A stretch of 64,000 nucleotides of DNA, taken from the NCBI RefSeq assembly GCF_024433635.1, contig NZ_WNJZ01000012.1, forward strand, positions 29,691 to 93,690, written 5' to 3'. This DNA is from Ruminococcus sp. zg-924 (GTDB lineage Bacteria > Bacillota > Clostridia > Oscillospirales > Acutalibacteraceae). Positions within the stretch are counted from its first letter, which is position 1; each line of letters starts with the position of its first letter. A program made the position numbers and the translations under genes. This document shows positions 26,278 to 35,729 of this stretch, one piece after another. The notes under the pieces were generated by a model. That model made no database searches. It was given only the letters and a program-made list of their open reading frames with translations, and was not told the DNA's origin.

Positions 26278-27297
26278 TCACCCGATTTTAAAGCTGTTTG
26301 TTGCCTTTATAAATTTTTCAAGCTGCTGCTTTGCCTTGCCGGAGTCGATTGTTTCTGCGGCAAGCTTAATGCCGTCCTCTATTGACTGTGCTTTTCCTGC
26401 AAGATACAGCACAACGGCGGAGTTTAAAAGCACTATGTTACGCTTTGCACCCTTTTCTCCGTCGAGAATATCTACGGCAATCTGTGCGTTTTCCTGTGCG
26501 TCGCCGCCGACAAGCTCTGAGCTTTCACACAGTGTAAAGCCGTACTGTTCGGGGTCAATTTCAAATTCGGTTAAGGTATCTCCGTTTATTTCACAGGCGA
26601 GTGTTTTGTCTGTCAGCGTGATTTCGTCAAGTCCGTCAAGTCCGTGGATAACCATACTTCTCTTAACGCCGAGCTTTTGCAGTACCTCTGCAATTGGGCG
26701 AACAAGCTCTGAAGAATAAACGCCGATAAGGTTAATTTCTGCGCCTGTCGGGTTTGCAAGAGGGCCTAAAATGTTGAAAACCGTTCTTGTGCCAAGCTCC
26801 CGTCTTACGGGTGCGGCATACTTCATTGACGAATGGTACAGTTGAGCGAACATAAAGCAAATTCCACATTCTTTAAGCACCTGCTTGTTCTGTTCCGGAG
26901 TGAGGTTGATATTAACTCCGAGAGCCTCTAAAATGTCAGCCGCACCGCATTTGCTTGACACACTGCGGTTGCCGTGCTTTGCAACGGGTACGCCTGCGGC
27001 TGATATTACAATGCCGCTTATGGTTGAAATGTTGAAGGTATTTGCGCAGTCTCCGCCTGTTCCGACAATCTCGGCAACGGTGAAGTCACGCTTGAGCTTT
27101 ATGCCCTTGTCACGCATAACTGTGGCGCAGGCTGAAATTTCGGTTGGGGTTTCGCCTTTTATTCTTAGTGCAGTCAGGAAGCTTGCTATCTGTGCATTAG
27201 TAGCTTCACCCGACATAATCTGGTTCATAACTGCCTTTGTTTCGTCAAAGCCGAGGTTTTCTCCGTTTATAAGCTTTTCTATTGCGTTTTTAATCAT
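26278..27297 (-). CDS. trpD: anthranilate phosphoribosyltransferase
   Basis: I use the ATG at 27297 (MIKNAIEKLI), the usual N-terminus of the family and 10 bp after aaagg; the open frame starts 18 bp earlier. The 339-aa product has the PRPP-binding loop GTGGDCANTFNIST and KHGNRSVSSKCGAADILEALG. It joins anthranilate and PRPP. It lies 36 bp after trpG. Confidence 0.96.
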   Translation of the reverse strand: MIKNAIEKLINGENLGFDETKAVMNQIMSGEATNAQIASFLTALRIKGETPTEISACATVMRDKGIKLKRDFTVAEIVGTGGDCANTFNISTISGIVISAAGVPVAKHGNRSVSSKCGAADILEALGVNINLTPEQNKQVLKECGICFMFAQLYHSSMKYAAPVRRELGTRTVFNILGPLANPTGAEINLIGVYSSELVRPIAEVLQKLGVKRSMVIHGLDGLDEITLTDKTLACEINGDTLTEFEIDPEQYGFTLCESSELVGGDAQENAQIAVDILDGEKGAKRNIVLLNSAVVLYLAGKAQSIEDGIKLAAETIDSGKAKQQLEKFIKATNSFKIG

Positions 27298-27333
27298 TAT
27301 ATTCAGACCTTTCATTGTTTTGGTTTATTTGGT

Positions 27334-27900
27334 TTATATTTTAAGAAAATTCTCCATCATTACTCTGCCGTTATCGGTGAGGATTGATTCGGGGTGGAAT
27401 TGCAGCCCGTAAATATTAAGATTTTTGTGTGCAAAAGCCATTATTTCGCCTTTTTCATCGGTGGCTGTTACAGATATGCAGTCCGGTAAGCTGTCCTTGT
27501 CGGCAATCAGCGAGTGATAGCGAGCGACTCTTTCCTTATCGCTAAGACCCTTGAAAATTCTGCACGAGGTGTCAATGTCAACAATGCTCGGCTTGCCGTG
27601 CATAAGCTCATATGCGTGTGAGATTTTGCCGCCGAGAGCCTCGCATATAGCCTGGTGGCCAAGGCAAACGCCGAGGATTGGAATACTCTGCCCAAGCTGC
27701 TGCACCACCTGCTCGCAAACGCCTGCCTTTGAAGGATGCCCCGGACCGGGGGAGAGAATAATATGAGTAGGGGCTAAAGCCTTAATCTCACTTATTGTCA
27801 GCTCGTCGTTTCTTATTACCTTTATATCGCTGTTTATACCGCCTGCAAGCTGATACAGGTTGTAGGAAAAGCTGTCGTAATTATCAATTAAAAGTATCAT
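27334..27900 (-). CDS. trpG: anthranilate synthase component II (glutamine amidotransferase)
   Basis: The 188-aa class I amidotransferase has the catalytic Cys in GVCLGHQAI near residue 79 and the His-Glu pair in LQFHPESI near 170. It supplies ammonia to TrpE. It follows trpE by 12 bp. A dual role in folate synthesis (PabA) is possible, since no second copy is in the window. Confidence 0.96.
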   Translation of the reverse strand: MILLIDNYDSFSYNLYQLAGGINSDIKVIRNDELTISEIKALAPTHIILSPGPGHPSKAGVCEQVVQQLGQSIPILGVCLGHQAICEALGGKISHAYELMHGKPSIVDIDTSCRIFKGLSDKERVARYHSLIADKDSLPDCISVTATDEKGEIMAFAHKNLNIYGLQFHPESILTDNGRVMMENFLKI

Positions 27901-27912
27901 TTCTGCTCCTCC

Positions 27913-29373
27913 TCAGTACATTTCAATTTCTGCGGCGGTTTCTATTGCGTTGATAACCGCCTTTGCCTTGTTTGCTGTTTCAAGATATTCGCTTTCGGGT
28001 ACGCTGTCTGCAACAATTCCTGCTCCTGCCTGAACATAAACCTTGCCGCAGCTTTTAACTCCCATTCTTATTGCAATGCATACATCTGTGTTGCCGCTGA
28101 AATCTATATAGCCTATCGCACCGCCGTAAATATTTCTCGGCTCCGGCTCAAGCTCCTCAATAATTTCACAGGCTCTTATTTTCGGAGCGCCCGACAGAGT
28201 TCCTGCCGGCAGGAGCGACTCGATAGCGTCAAAGGCGTCACAGCCTTCCTTTATATCACCCTCAACCTCGGAACATATGTGCATTATTCTGGAGTAGCGG
28301 TGAACCTGCTTATACTCTGTAACCTCGACGCTGCCAATTTTTGCTATTTTGCCAATATCATTTCTGCCTAAATCAACAAGCATATTGTGTTCGGCAAGCT
28401 CCTTTTCATCTGATAAAAGCTCAGCTTCAAGCTCGTCATCCTCTTTTGCGTTTCTGCCTCTCGGTCTGGAGCCTGCTATCGGGTAGGTTGACAGCCTGCC
28501 GTTTTTCAGCCTTACAAGTGTTTCCGGGGAGGAACACATTATCTCCTTACCGCCGAGTTTCATAAACACCATATACGGCGACGGGTTTGTTGTGCGTAGC
28601 ACACGGTAAGCATCAAGCAAACTGCCTTCGTAGGTCGCTTCAAACCGCCTTGATACAACACACTGGAAAATATCGCCGTCATAAATATATTTCTTTGTCT
28701 TTTCAACCATTTTGCAGAAGTCCTCTTTCGAGAAGTTGCAGTCAAAATTTACGTCCCTCGGAGTGTGGCTGTGTTCAATAGGGGAATGGTCAGTGATTAA
28801 ATCTATAATCTTCTGAATATCATTGAGCGCCTTTTCGTACTGAGCGTAGATGTCGTTGGTTTTCATATTTACTATAATCGTAATTTTCTGGCTCAGGTGG
28901 TCATAGGCGATAACCTTGTCGGCAAGGAGCAAATCAAAATCATTGAATTCGCCGTCCTTAAGCTTTAAAACAGGCTCGGCATAGCCTATCATATTATAGC
29001 CGAAGTATCCCACAAGACCGCCCGTAAACGGCGGAATACCCTCGATTTTCGGGGTTTTATAGTTTTTCATATACTCTCTTAAAATCTCAAGCGGCTTGTC
29101 GCTGTTACAGCTTGCGCTTCCCTCGCCCTCAACCGTAACAACGCCGTTTTTGCAGTAAATTCTTGCCTTCGGGTTAAAGCCGATAAATGAGTAGCGTCCC
29201 CATTTTTCGCCGCCCTCTATGCTTTCAAGCAGGAAAAAGTCCTGCTTATACATCTGAATACGGCGTATAAGATTAATCGGAGTTGTCAAATCGGCGTAAA
29301 TCTCCTTGCATATCGGAATAATGTCATAATCGCCTGCAAGAGCCTTTACTTGTTCAAAGCTTGGTTTTATCAC
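27913..29373 (-). CDS. trpE: anthranilate synthase component I
   Basis: The 486-aa protein starts at a GTG, 9 bp after aaagga. It has the tryptophan feedback site LLES (FFLLESIEG near residue 50) and the chorismate-binding domain with PSPYMVFMKLGGKEIMCSSPE, STYPIAGSRPRGR and LVDLGRNDIGK. It converts chorismate to anthranilate with TrpG. It is the first gene after the T-box leader, so both transcription control and enzyme feedback seem intact. Confidence 0.97.
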   Translation of the reverse strand: MIKPSFEQVKALAGDYDIIPICKEIYADLTTPINLIRRIQMYKQDFFLLESIEGGEKWGRYSFIGFNPKARIYCKNGVVTVEGEGSASCNSDKPLEILREYMKNYKTPKIEGIPPFTGGLVGYFGYNMIGYAEPVLKLKDGEFNDFDLLLADKVIAYDHLSQKITIIVNMKTNDIYAQYEKALNDIQKIIDLITDHSPIEHSHTPRDVNFDCNFSKEDFCKMVEKTKKYIYDGDIFQCVVSRRFEATYEGSLLDAYRVLRTTNPSPYMVFMKLGGKEIMCSSPETLVRLKNGRLSTYPIAGSRPRGRNAKEDDELEAELLSDEKELAEHNMLVDLGRNDIGKIAKIGSVEVTEYKQVHRYSRIMHICSEVEGDIKEGCDAFDAIESLLPAGTLSGAPKIRACEIIEELEPEPRNIYGGAIGYIDFSGNTDVCIAIRMGVKSCGKVYVQAGAGIVADSVPESEYLETANKAKAVINAIETAAEIEMY

Positions 29374-29413
29374 AAAAACACATCCTTTCGGTTAAATAAA
29401 AGTTTAACATAAA

Positions 29414-29689
29414 TAAAAAAGACCTTTGCCCCTAAAAGAAAGGGACAAAAGTCTTGAATACTTCTGCGGTACCACCCAAATTGACGGCAAAGCCGCCCAC
29501 TCATCCGTGCAAACACACGAGCCTTTTTGTAACGGTAAAGGTTAACCCGTCGGCGCATACTCGGAAACCCTTTGACGCCGCCCTCGCAAGTCCATTCAAA
29601 GCCATATTGCCGCCTGCTCGCACCAAACGCAGACTCTCTGAACACAATTTATGACCTTTACTCACTCTTGTTCTTCGGTTTGTTATATT
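29414..29689 (-). promoter_or_regulatory. Trp T-box riboswitch leader of the trp operon
   Basis: On the minus strand, between the promoter and trpE, lies the T-box core GGGTGGTACCGCAG (about 29464-29477), followed by a terminator stem (aagacttttgtccct / aggggcaaaggtctt, 29419-29455) ending in TTTTTT. Upstream is a Stem I-like region with an AG-rich start, GAGTGAGTAAAGG, and the specifier loop gaaTGGact, with TGG (Trp) at 29592-29594. Uncharged tRNA-Trp pairs with TGG and the T-box and stops the terminator from forming, so the operon is read when tryptophan is short. Confidence 0.94.
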
Positions 29690-29695
29690 GGTTTT

Positions 29696-29724
29696 ATTAT
29701 ATGTTCGCTGATGAAAAATGTCAA
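29696..29724 (-). promoter_or_regulatory. consensus sigma-A promoter of the trp operon
   Basis: On the minus strand, TTGACA (29724-29719), 17 bp, TATAAT (29701-29696), both perfect. Confidence 0.95.
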
Positions 29725-30032
29725 TGAAAATTTTGAAATTTTTTGAAAATTTAGTTGAAATGGGGTTAAAACGTTTTGCACCGACACAATGAATATATGA
29801 TTAACCGTTGCAGGGAAACTTTGTGCTGCTTGCGGCATTGCGTGTCAGTGGCAGTATTTACATTTTGCAAAGCTTAAAAATGCACAATATAAGTATAGCA
29901 CACTGCGATAAAACAGGCATAATGATAAATTTGCAGGATTTAGCAAAACAGCTTGCATTTTGGCGCTAAAAGTATTAAAATATAGGATGGCTAAAACACA
30001 ATAATGAAATTTTTGTGAGAGGATAGTTTATT
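29702..30032. other. intergenic region between trp leader and aminotransferase
   Basis: Apart from the trp -35 box at its left edge and the aminotransferase promoter at its right, I see nothing in these 331 bp: no open frame with an RBS and no strong hairpin. Confidence 0.65.
29953..29981 (+). promoter_or_regulatory. promoter of the aminotransferase gene
   Basis: TTGCAT (29953-29958), 17 bp, TAAAAT (29976-29981), 51 bp upstream of the ATG. Confidence 0.72.
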
Positions 30033-31310
30033 ATGGCTATGTACAGTGAAATGAGCAGGGAAGAGCTTTTGCAGGAAAAGCTAAGCCTGCAAAAGGAATA
30101 TGACGAGTTTAAGAGCAGAAATTTACAGCTTGATATGTCAAGAGGAAAGCCGGGCAGTGAACAGCTTGACTTGTCGCTTGATATGCTCACAGTGCTTAAC
30201 AGCAAGGAGCAATGCATTGTAAACGGCACAGACTGCCGCAACTACGGCATACTTGACGGTATAAGCTCAATGAAGCAGATTTTTGCCGACTTGCTTGAGT
30301 GCGGCGAGGACGACATAATGGTTGGCGGAAACTCAAGCCTTAATATGATGTTCGACGCTATTGCCTGTATGATGCACGCAGGCTTTGAGGGTTGTGAGCC
30401 TTGGGAAAAGCAGGGCGAGATTAAGTTTCTTTGTCCGTCACCGGGATATGACCGTCACTTTGGAGTAACTCAGTATTTCGGAATTAAAATGGTTCCGGTG
30501 CCGATGACTCCGACAGGTCCTGATATGGACATTGTTGAAAGCCTGGTTGAGAATGACGAAAAGGTAAAGGGCATATGGTGCGTGCCGAAATATTCTAACC
30601 CACAGGGTATTACATATTCTGACGAAACTGTAACACGCTTTGCAAAGCTTAAGCCTGCCGCAAAGGATTTCCGCATTATGTGGGATAACGCTTACTGCAT
30701 ACACGATGTTACTGATAAGCCGGAAAAGCTCTTGAGCATTGTTTCTGAGTGCAAGAAGTACGGCAACGAGGATTTGCCGCTTATCTTTGCATCAACCTCA
30801 AAGATTACATTCCCCGGTTCGGGTGTTGCAGCTATGGCAACATCACCGAGAAATATGGCTCTGTTCAAGAAGAGATACCACTTCCAGACTATCGGCTATG
30901 ACAAGCTCAATATGCTCCGCCATGTGCTGTTCTTCAAGAACGCTGACGGCGTGAGAGAGCATATGAAAAAGCACAAGGCTGTGCTTGCTCCGAGATTTAA
31001 TGTTGTTATCTCAAAGCTCAGAAGTCAGCTCGGCGGTCTTGGCGTTGCAACATGGCTTGAGCCTAACGGCGGCTACTTTGTTAGCGTTGACGTTATGGAC
31101 GGCTGTGCAAAAAGAGTTGTCGCTTTGTGCAAGGATGCCGGCGTTGTTTTAACAGGAGCGGGTGCTACCTACCCATACGGCGAGGATCCGCACGACAGCA
31201 ACATCAGAATTGCTCCGTCATTCCCACCGGTTGCAGAGCTTGAAGTTGCAATGGATTTGTTCTGCCTGAGTGCAAAGCTTGCCGCTGTTGAGAAGTTGCT
31301 TGCACAATAA
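30033..31310 (+). CDS. PLP-dependent aminotransferase, Aminotran_MocR-type (probable aspartate aminotransferase)
   Basis: A 425-aa fold type I enzyme. The PLP lysine lies in ASTSKITFPGSG near residue 255, the cofactor Asp/Tyr in MWDNAYCIHD, and the carboxylate-binding Arg in NIRIAPSFPP. The overall pattern (DMSRGKPGSEQLDLS at the start) is that of the Aminotran_MocR group, whose characterised members are aspartate aminotransferases; it has no DNA-binding domain. RBS gagagga. It would supply aspartate/glutamate exchange; use on aromatic amino acids cannot be excluded. Confidence 0.92.
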   Translation: MAMYSEMSREELLQEKLSLQKEYDEFKSRNLQLDMSRGKPGSEQLDLSLDMLTVLNSKEQCIVNGTDCRNYGILDGISSMKQIFADLLECGEDDIMVGGNSSLNMMFDAIACMMHAGFEGCEPWEKQGEIKFLCPSPGYDRHFGVTQYFGIKMVPVPMTPTGPDMDIVESLVENDEKVKGIWCVPKYSNPQGITYSDETVTRFAKLKPAAKDFRIMWDNAYCIHDVTDKPEKLLSIVSECKKYGNEDLPLIFASTSKITFPGSGVAAMATSPRNMALFKKRYHFQTIGYDKLNMLRHVLFFKNADGVREHMKKHKAVLAPRFNVVISKLRSQLGGLGVATWLEPNGGYFVSVDVMDGCAKRVVALCKDAGVVLTGAGATYPYGEDPHDSNIRIAPSFPPVAELEVAMDLFCLSAKLAAVEKLLAQ

Positions 31311-31377
31311 TTAATGTCAGAATATATAGCATTTGCACAAATTTAGTAAAATATAGTATATAATAATTACTGTTCCA

Positions 31378-31406
31378 TTGACTTTTTGTCGGAAAAAACG
31401 TATAAT
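31378..31406 (+). promoter_or_regulatory. sigma-A promoter of secDF
   Basis: TTGACT (31378-31383), 17 bp, TATAAT (31401-31406), 88 bp upstream of the secD start. Confidence 0.88.
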
Positions 31407-31451
31407 AACTCTGTTATGTCCGTGTAAAAGCGAACTAACAGAGTTTTGTTT
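31407..31451 (+). terminator. hairpin at the secDF transcription start
   Basis: A perfect 10-bp stem (aactctgtta / taacagagtt) with TTGTTTTG after it begins right at the -10 box. It is likely the terminator of the aminotransferase gene placed across the start of the secDF transcript. Confidence 0.65.
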
Positions 31452-31494
31452 TGCTCTGCACGGAGCTATATTCAGTATTGGAGGATACACACAC

Positions 31495-32889
31495 ATGAAA
31501 AGAGTGTCAAAACCGGTATTCTTCATCGTGGCAATCCTTGTGCTTGCCTTGAGCTATTTCGCTATATTCGGCTTTACAACCCAGTACGGCGATATCAAGA
31601 CAACTGTTATCAAGGGCGTAAACGACATTCGCTGGGGCATTGATATTAAGGGCGGCGTTGAGGCTACCTTTAAGCCGGCAGGCGATGTTGACGCTACTGA
31701 TGAGGAAATGGAAGCCGCTAAGGCGGTTATTGAAACAAGACTTGTTTCAAGCAACATCACAGACTATGAGCTTTACGCTGACAGCTCATCAGACCGCATT
31801 ATTGTTCGTTTCCCTTGGAAAGAGGACGAGGAAAACTTTGACCCCGAGAAGGCTATTGAGGAAATCTCGGCAACTGCATTGCTTACGTTCCGTCCGGGTA
31901 ATTCCTATGCGTCAACCGAGCGTGACGCAAATGGAAATTTGGTTTGCAAAACTCCTACGGGCGAAACCGAGGAGGTTTTGATGGACGGCAGTAATGTTGC
32001 AAAGGCTGAGCCTGTTATGGATACATCAAAGGGTACAGCGGAATATATGGTATCGCTTACTCTTAAAGATGCGTCAATTTTTAAAGACATCACAGAAAAG
32101 TACTTAAAAAAGACAGTGTCTATATGGATGGATGACATTATGTTGTCTGCTCCGACCGTAAATGATGTAATCTCAAACGGCGAGGCTACTATTACGGGTG
32201 ACTTTACAGCGCAGGAGGCAACCGACCTTGCAAACAAGATTAACGCCGGTGCGCTTCCGTTTGAGCTTGAAACCGCAAGCTTCGGAACAATCAGCCCGAC
32301 TCTTGGCGCATCATCGCTTACTGCTATGGCTTACGCCGCAATTGCAGCAGTTATAATTCTTGCGCTTCTTATGATTATTGTATACCGTCTGCCAGGTTTT
32401 GTTGCGTCAATTGCGCTTATCGGACAGGTTGGCTTGATGGTTGCAACAATATCCGGCTTCTTCCCGGTATTCTCAAGCTTTACAATGACTCTTCCGGGTA
32501 TTGCGGGTCTTATTCTTTCAATTGGTATGGGCGTTGACGCTAACATTATCACAGCCGAGAGAATCAGAGAAGAGCTTCGCTCAGGAAAGACTATTGACAC
32601 AGCAATAGCCAAGGGTTCAAAGAGCAGCTTCTCGGCTATCTTTGACGGTAACGTAACGGTTATTATAGTTGCGCTTATCCTGCTTTTGGTGTTCGGCCCG
32701 TCAAACATTCTCTCCGTTATCTTCGGACAGTCAACAACAGGTACAATATATGCCTTTGGTTACACCCTGCTTATGGGCGTTGTAGCAAACTTTGTAATGG
32801 GTGTGTTTGCGTCAAGATTGATGCTTAAGTCAATTTCAGGCTTCAAAATCTTCCGCAAAAAGTTCTTGTATGGAGGTGTTGGCAAATGA
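31495..32889 (+). CDS. secD: protein translocase subunit SecD
   Basis: The start is the ATG at 31495, 8 bp after ggagga; the open frame extends 39 codons upstream without an RBS. The 464-aa product has an N-terminal helix (PVFFIVAILVLALSYFAIF), the first-domain motif GIDIKGGVEATF, a periplasmic-type extracellular region, and five C-terminal helices with GMGVDANIITAERIREE. With SecF it uses the ion gradient to help pull exported proteins across the membrane. secF starts in its last codons (ATGA). Confidence 0.96.
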   Translation: MKRVSKPVFFIVAILVLALSYFAIFGFTTQYGDIKTTVIKGVNDIRWGIDIKGGVEATFKPAGDVDATDEEMEAAKAVIETRLVSSNITDYELYADSSSDRIIVRFPWKEDEENFDPEKAIEEISATALLTFRPGNSYASTERDANGNLVCKTPTGETEEVLMDGSNVAKAEPVMDTSKGTAEYMVSLTLKDASIFKDITEKYLKKTVSIWMDDIMLSAPTVNDVISNGEATITGDFTAQEATDLANKINAGALPFELETASFGTISPTLGASSLTAMAYAAIAAVIILALLMIIVYRLPGFVASIALIGQVGLMVATISGFFPVFSSFTMTLPGIAGLILSIGMGVDANIITAERIREELRSGKTIDTAIAKGSKSSFSAIFDGNVTVIIVALILLLVFGPSNILSVIFGQSTTGTIYAFGYTLLMGVVANFVMGVFASRLMLKSISGFKIFRKKFLYGGVGK

Positions 32890-33863
32890 ACAAGACTATA
32901 GAAACAGCTCCAAAAAAGGTGATTGACTTTTTCGGCAAGAGGAAAATCTTCTTTGGTATTTCGCTTGCAATATTTGCCCTTGGTATTATCTGCAACATTA
33001 TTTTCGGTACTCAGCTTGACATTCAGTTTACAGGCGGCGCAATAGTAAAATACAGCTACACCGGCGCAATAGACGAGGAACAGCTTAAGGACGTTCTTCA
33101 GAATGCAACTGAGCAGGAAATCTCATTCTCTATTTCAAAGAATATGATTGCCGGCGAGGATAACAGCGACGATAATTACATAGTATCACTCCAGTTCACA
33201 GGCACAGATTCACTTGAGTTTGAGCAGCAGAAGGCTATTACAGAAACACTTACTAAGACATTCCCGGACAACAACTTTGAATACAGCGAGTCAAGCTCAG
33301 TTGAATCTACAATGGGCTGGAAGTTCTTCTTAAAGTGTATTGTAGCCGTTGCAATAGCTTGTGCGCTGATGGTGCTTTACGTTACCTTCAGATTCAAAAA
33401 AATCGGCGGTCTTGCCGCAGGTATGATGGCGCTTGTAGCGCTCTTCCACGATGTTCTGGTAATTTACTTCTTCTATGTAATTATGAGAATGCCGCTTGAC
33501 GGTAACTTTATAGCCGTTGTTCTTATGATTCTCGGTTACTCGCTTAACGATACAATCGTTATTTATGACAGAATCAGAGAGAACCGCAAAATTCTCGGCG
33601 GCAGAACTGACCTTGCGGTGCTTACGAACATAAGCCTCACACAGGTTATCAGAAGAACACTTCTTACCTCAATTTCAACCTTGCTTGCAGTTGGCTGCGT
33701 TTTGACAGTCGGAATTATCTTCAATCTCGACTCTGTAACAAAGTTCGCTATGCCGACTATGGTTGGTCTTATTTCAGGCTGCTACTCTTCAATTGCTATT
33801 GCCACACCGCTTTGGGTTATGTGGGAAAAACGCAAAAAGAGCAAGGGAAAGAAATCTGCATAA
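32886..33863 (+). CDS. secF: protein translocase subunit SecF
   Basis: The 325-aa protein has six membrane helices, the first-domain motif LDIQFTGGAIVKY and the conserved GYSLNDTIVIYDRIRENR. The start overlaps secD by 4 bp behind ggaggtg. It works with SecD as one unit; many Firmicutes have a fused SecDF, here the two are separate. A terminator follows. Confidence 0.96.
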   Translation: MNKTIETAPKKVIDFFGKRKIFFGISLAIFALGIICNIIFGTQLDIQFTGGAIVKYSYTGAIDEEQLKDVLQNATEQEISFSISKNMIAGEDNSDDNYIVSLQFTGTDSLEFEQQKAITETLTKTFPDNNFEYSESSSVESTMGWKFFLKCIVAVAIACALMVLYVTFRFKKIGGLAAGMMALVALFHDVLVIYFFYVIMRMPLDGNFIAVVLMILGYSLNDTIVIYDRIRENRKILGGRTDLAVLTNISLTQVIRRTLLTSISTLLAVGCVLTVGIIFNLDSVTKFAMPTMVGLISGCYSSIAIATPLWVMWEKRKKSKGKKSA

Positions 33864-33895
33864 GATTTGACATTACAATAAATAATGTTATACTT

Positions 33896-33920
33896 AAAGG
33901 GCGTGGCAACACGCCCTTTT
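33896..33920 (+). terminator. intrinsic terminator after secF
   Basis: A 10-bp perfect stem (aaagggcgtg / cacgcccttt) with loop gcaa, then TTTT. Confidence 0.88.
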
Positions 33921-34063
33921 GTGTTAGCTCTGAGTGTGATTATCAGCAGGTTTAGGGAACGGTGTGTGCCGCTGCGCAGAAAGAATTATGAAAAATCGCT
34001 GAAAGCTTGACAGAACACAGACTTGCCATTTGGGAATTTATAAACTGAAAAAGAGGAAAGAAA

Positions 34064-34846
34064 ATGCCAATAATAGAGTGTAAAAACATATCAATGAGCT
34101 ATGACGGTGTAACCGTTTTCGACAGCCTGAGCTTCAGTGTTGAGAGCGGCGACTACCTGTGCATTGTCGGAGAAAACGGGTCGGGCAAGAGCACGCTTAT
34201 GAAGGGACTTTTGGGATTAAAGCCGCTTAAAAGCGGAGAAATAATCTACTCAGACGGACTCAAAAGAAACGAAATAGGCTACCTGCCGCAGCAGACAGGC
34301 GCACAAAAAGATTTTCCCGCCTCTGTGTATGAGGTAGTGCTGTCGGGCAGGCTCAACAAGAGAGGCTTTGCACCGTTTTATTCAAGAGCTGATAAGAAGG
34401 CGGCTCTCGACAATATGGAGAGGCTGGGCATTATGAAGCTGAAAAACCGCTGTTACAGAGAGCTGTCGGGCGGTCAGCAGCAGAGAGTACTGCTTGCAAG
34501 GGCACTTTGCGCCACAAGCAAGCTGCTTATCCTGGACGAGCCTGTTACGGGACTTGACCCGTTGGCGGCGTCTGAGATGTATGATATTATAAAGAAATTG
34601 AACAAAGAAAACGGAATAACGGTTATAATGGTGTCGCACGATATTGTTGCAGCGGTTGACAAGGCAGACTATATTCTGCATTTGAGTAACAAGGAGCTGT
34701 TTTTCGGCTCAACCGCCGACTACACCCACAGCGAAATTGGCAGCCGCTTTTTGTATCATAACTGCCACTGCGAGGGCTGCGAAAGACATTCTAAGCATCA
34801 TCACGATGTATCGCATATTAAGCACTATACCGGAGAGCAGAATTGA
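34064..34846 (+). CDS. metal ABC transporter ATPase (ZnuC/MntB-like) with His/Cys-rich tail
   Basis: A 260-aa ATPase: Walker A GENGSGKST, Q-loop LPQQTG, signature LSGGQQQRVLLARAL, Walker B LLILDEP, H-loop VSHD. It is of the zinc/manganese uptake group. After residue about 225 there is a tail rich in His and Cys (HNCHCEGCERHSKHHHDVSH), which should bind metal and may sense or store zinc. It is followed after 52 bp by the matching permease gene. No substrate-binding protein is next to them. Confidence 0.92.
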   Translation: MPIIECKNISMSYDGVTVFDSLSFSVESGDYLCIVGENGSGKSTLMKGLLGLKPLKSGEIIYSDGLKRNEIGYLPQQTGAQKDFPASVYEVVLSGRLNKRGFAPFYSRADKKAALDNMERLGIMKLKNRCYRELSGGQQQRVLLARALCATSKLLILDEPVTGLDPLAASEMYDIIKKLNKENGITVIMVSHDIVAAVDKADYILHLSNKELFFGSTADYTHSEIGSRFLYHNCHCEGCERHSKHHHDVSHIKHYTGEQN

Positions 34847-34898
34847 AAAATGCTCGTTGAACCTCACCTTTATCTACGGAAGGAGTTTATATAAAATT

Positions 34899-35714
34899 AT
34901 GAATGAGCTTTTAGAAATGCTGTCCTTTTCATTTATGCAGAGGGCATTCATAGTTGGTGTTCCTGTTGCGCTGTGTGCGGCTTTACTCGGCGTTAGCCTT
35001 GTACTTAAGCGTTACGCCATGATAGGCGACGGACTGTCGCATGTTGGCTTTGGTGCGCTTGCAATAGCCTCTGCGTTCAACCTTGCTCCGTTATGGGTGT
35101 CTGTTCCGGTTGTTGTAATTTCCGCATTTCTGCTTTTGCGCCTGAGTGAGAGCAGTAAGATAAAGGGCGACTCGGCTATTGCGATTATCTCAAGCGGTGC
35201 GCTTGCAATAGGTGTTGTTGTTGCTACGGCGGGCAACGGTATGAATACTGATTTGAGCAACTATTTATTCGGAAGTATTCTTGCAACAAGCGAGGGCGAT
35301 GCAATTTTAAGCGTCTGCCTGTCGGTTGTTGTGCTGATAATGTTTATTTTTTTCTACGGCAAAATTTTCGCTGTCACTTTTGACGAGAGCTTTTCAAAGG
35401 CTACCGGTGTGAACAGCGGTGCATATAATATGATTATCGCACTTCTTACTGCGCTTACAATAGTTATTGGTATGCGCATAATGGGCACACTTTTAATTTC
35501 AAGCCTTATTATTTTCCCTGCGCTTACATCAATGCGACTTTGCAAAACATATAAGAGGGTAATAATCTGCTCATCAATTGTTTCGGTTGTGTGCTTTATT
35601 GCAGGCATTGTCGGCTCGTACTTTCTTGAAACGCCGACAGGTGCAACGATTGTTATTATGAATATGATAATGTTCCTTGTGTTCACCGTTTTGTCAAAGG
35701 TTAGAGGAAGGTAA
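34899..35714 (+). CDS. metal ABC transporter permease (ZnuB-like)
   Basis: I start it at the ATG at 34899, downstream of aaggag (13 bp, rather long spacing); the open frame reaches back into the ATPase gene without an RBS. The 271-aa product has seven to eight membrane helices and the ABC-3 family patterns RYAMIGDGLSHVGFGALAIA and GTLLISSLIIFPALTSMRL. It forms the membrane channel for zinc or manganese with the upstream ATPase. nudC follows after 15 bp. Confidence 0.92.
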   Translation: MNELLEMLSFSFMQRAFIVGVPVALCAALLGVSLVLKRYAMIGDGLSHVGFGALAIASAFNLAPLWVSVPVVVISAFLLLRLSESSKIKGDSAIAIISSGALAIGVVVATAGNGMNTDLSNYLFGSILATSEGDAILSVCLSVVVLIMFIFFYGKIFAVTFDESFSKATGVNSGAYNMIIALLTALTIVIGMRIMGTLLISSLIIFPALTSMRLCKTYKRVIICSSIVSVVCFIAGIVGSYFLETPTGATIVIMNMIMFLVFTVLSKVRGR

Positions 35715-35729
35715 TAGGAGTGAGATTTG

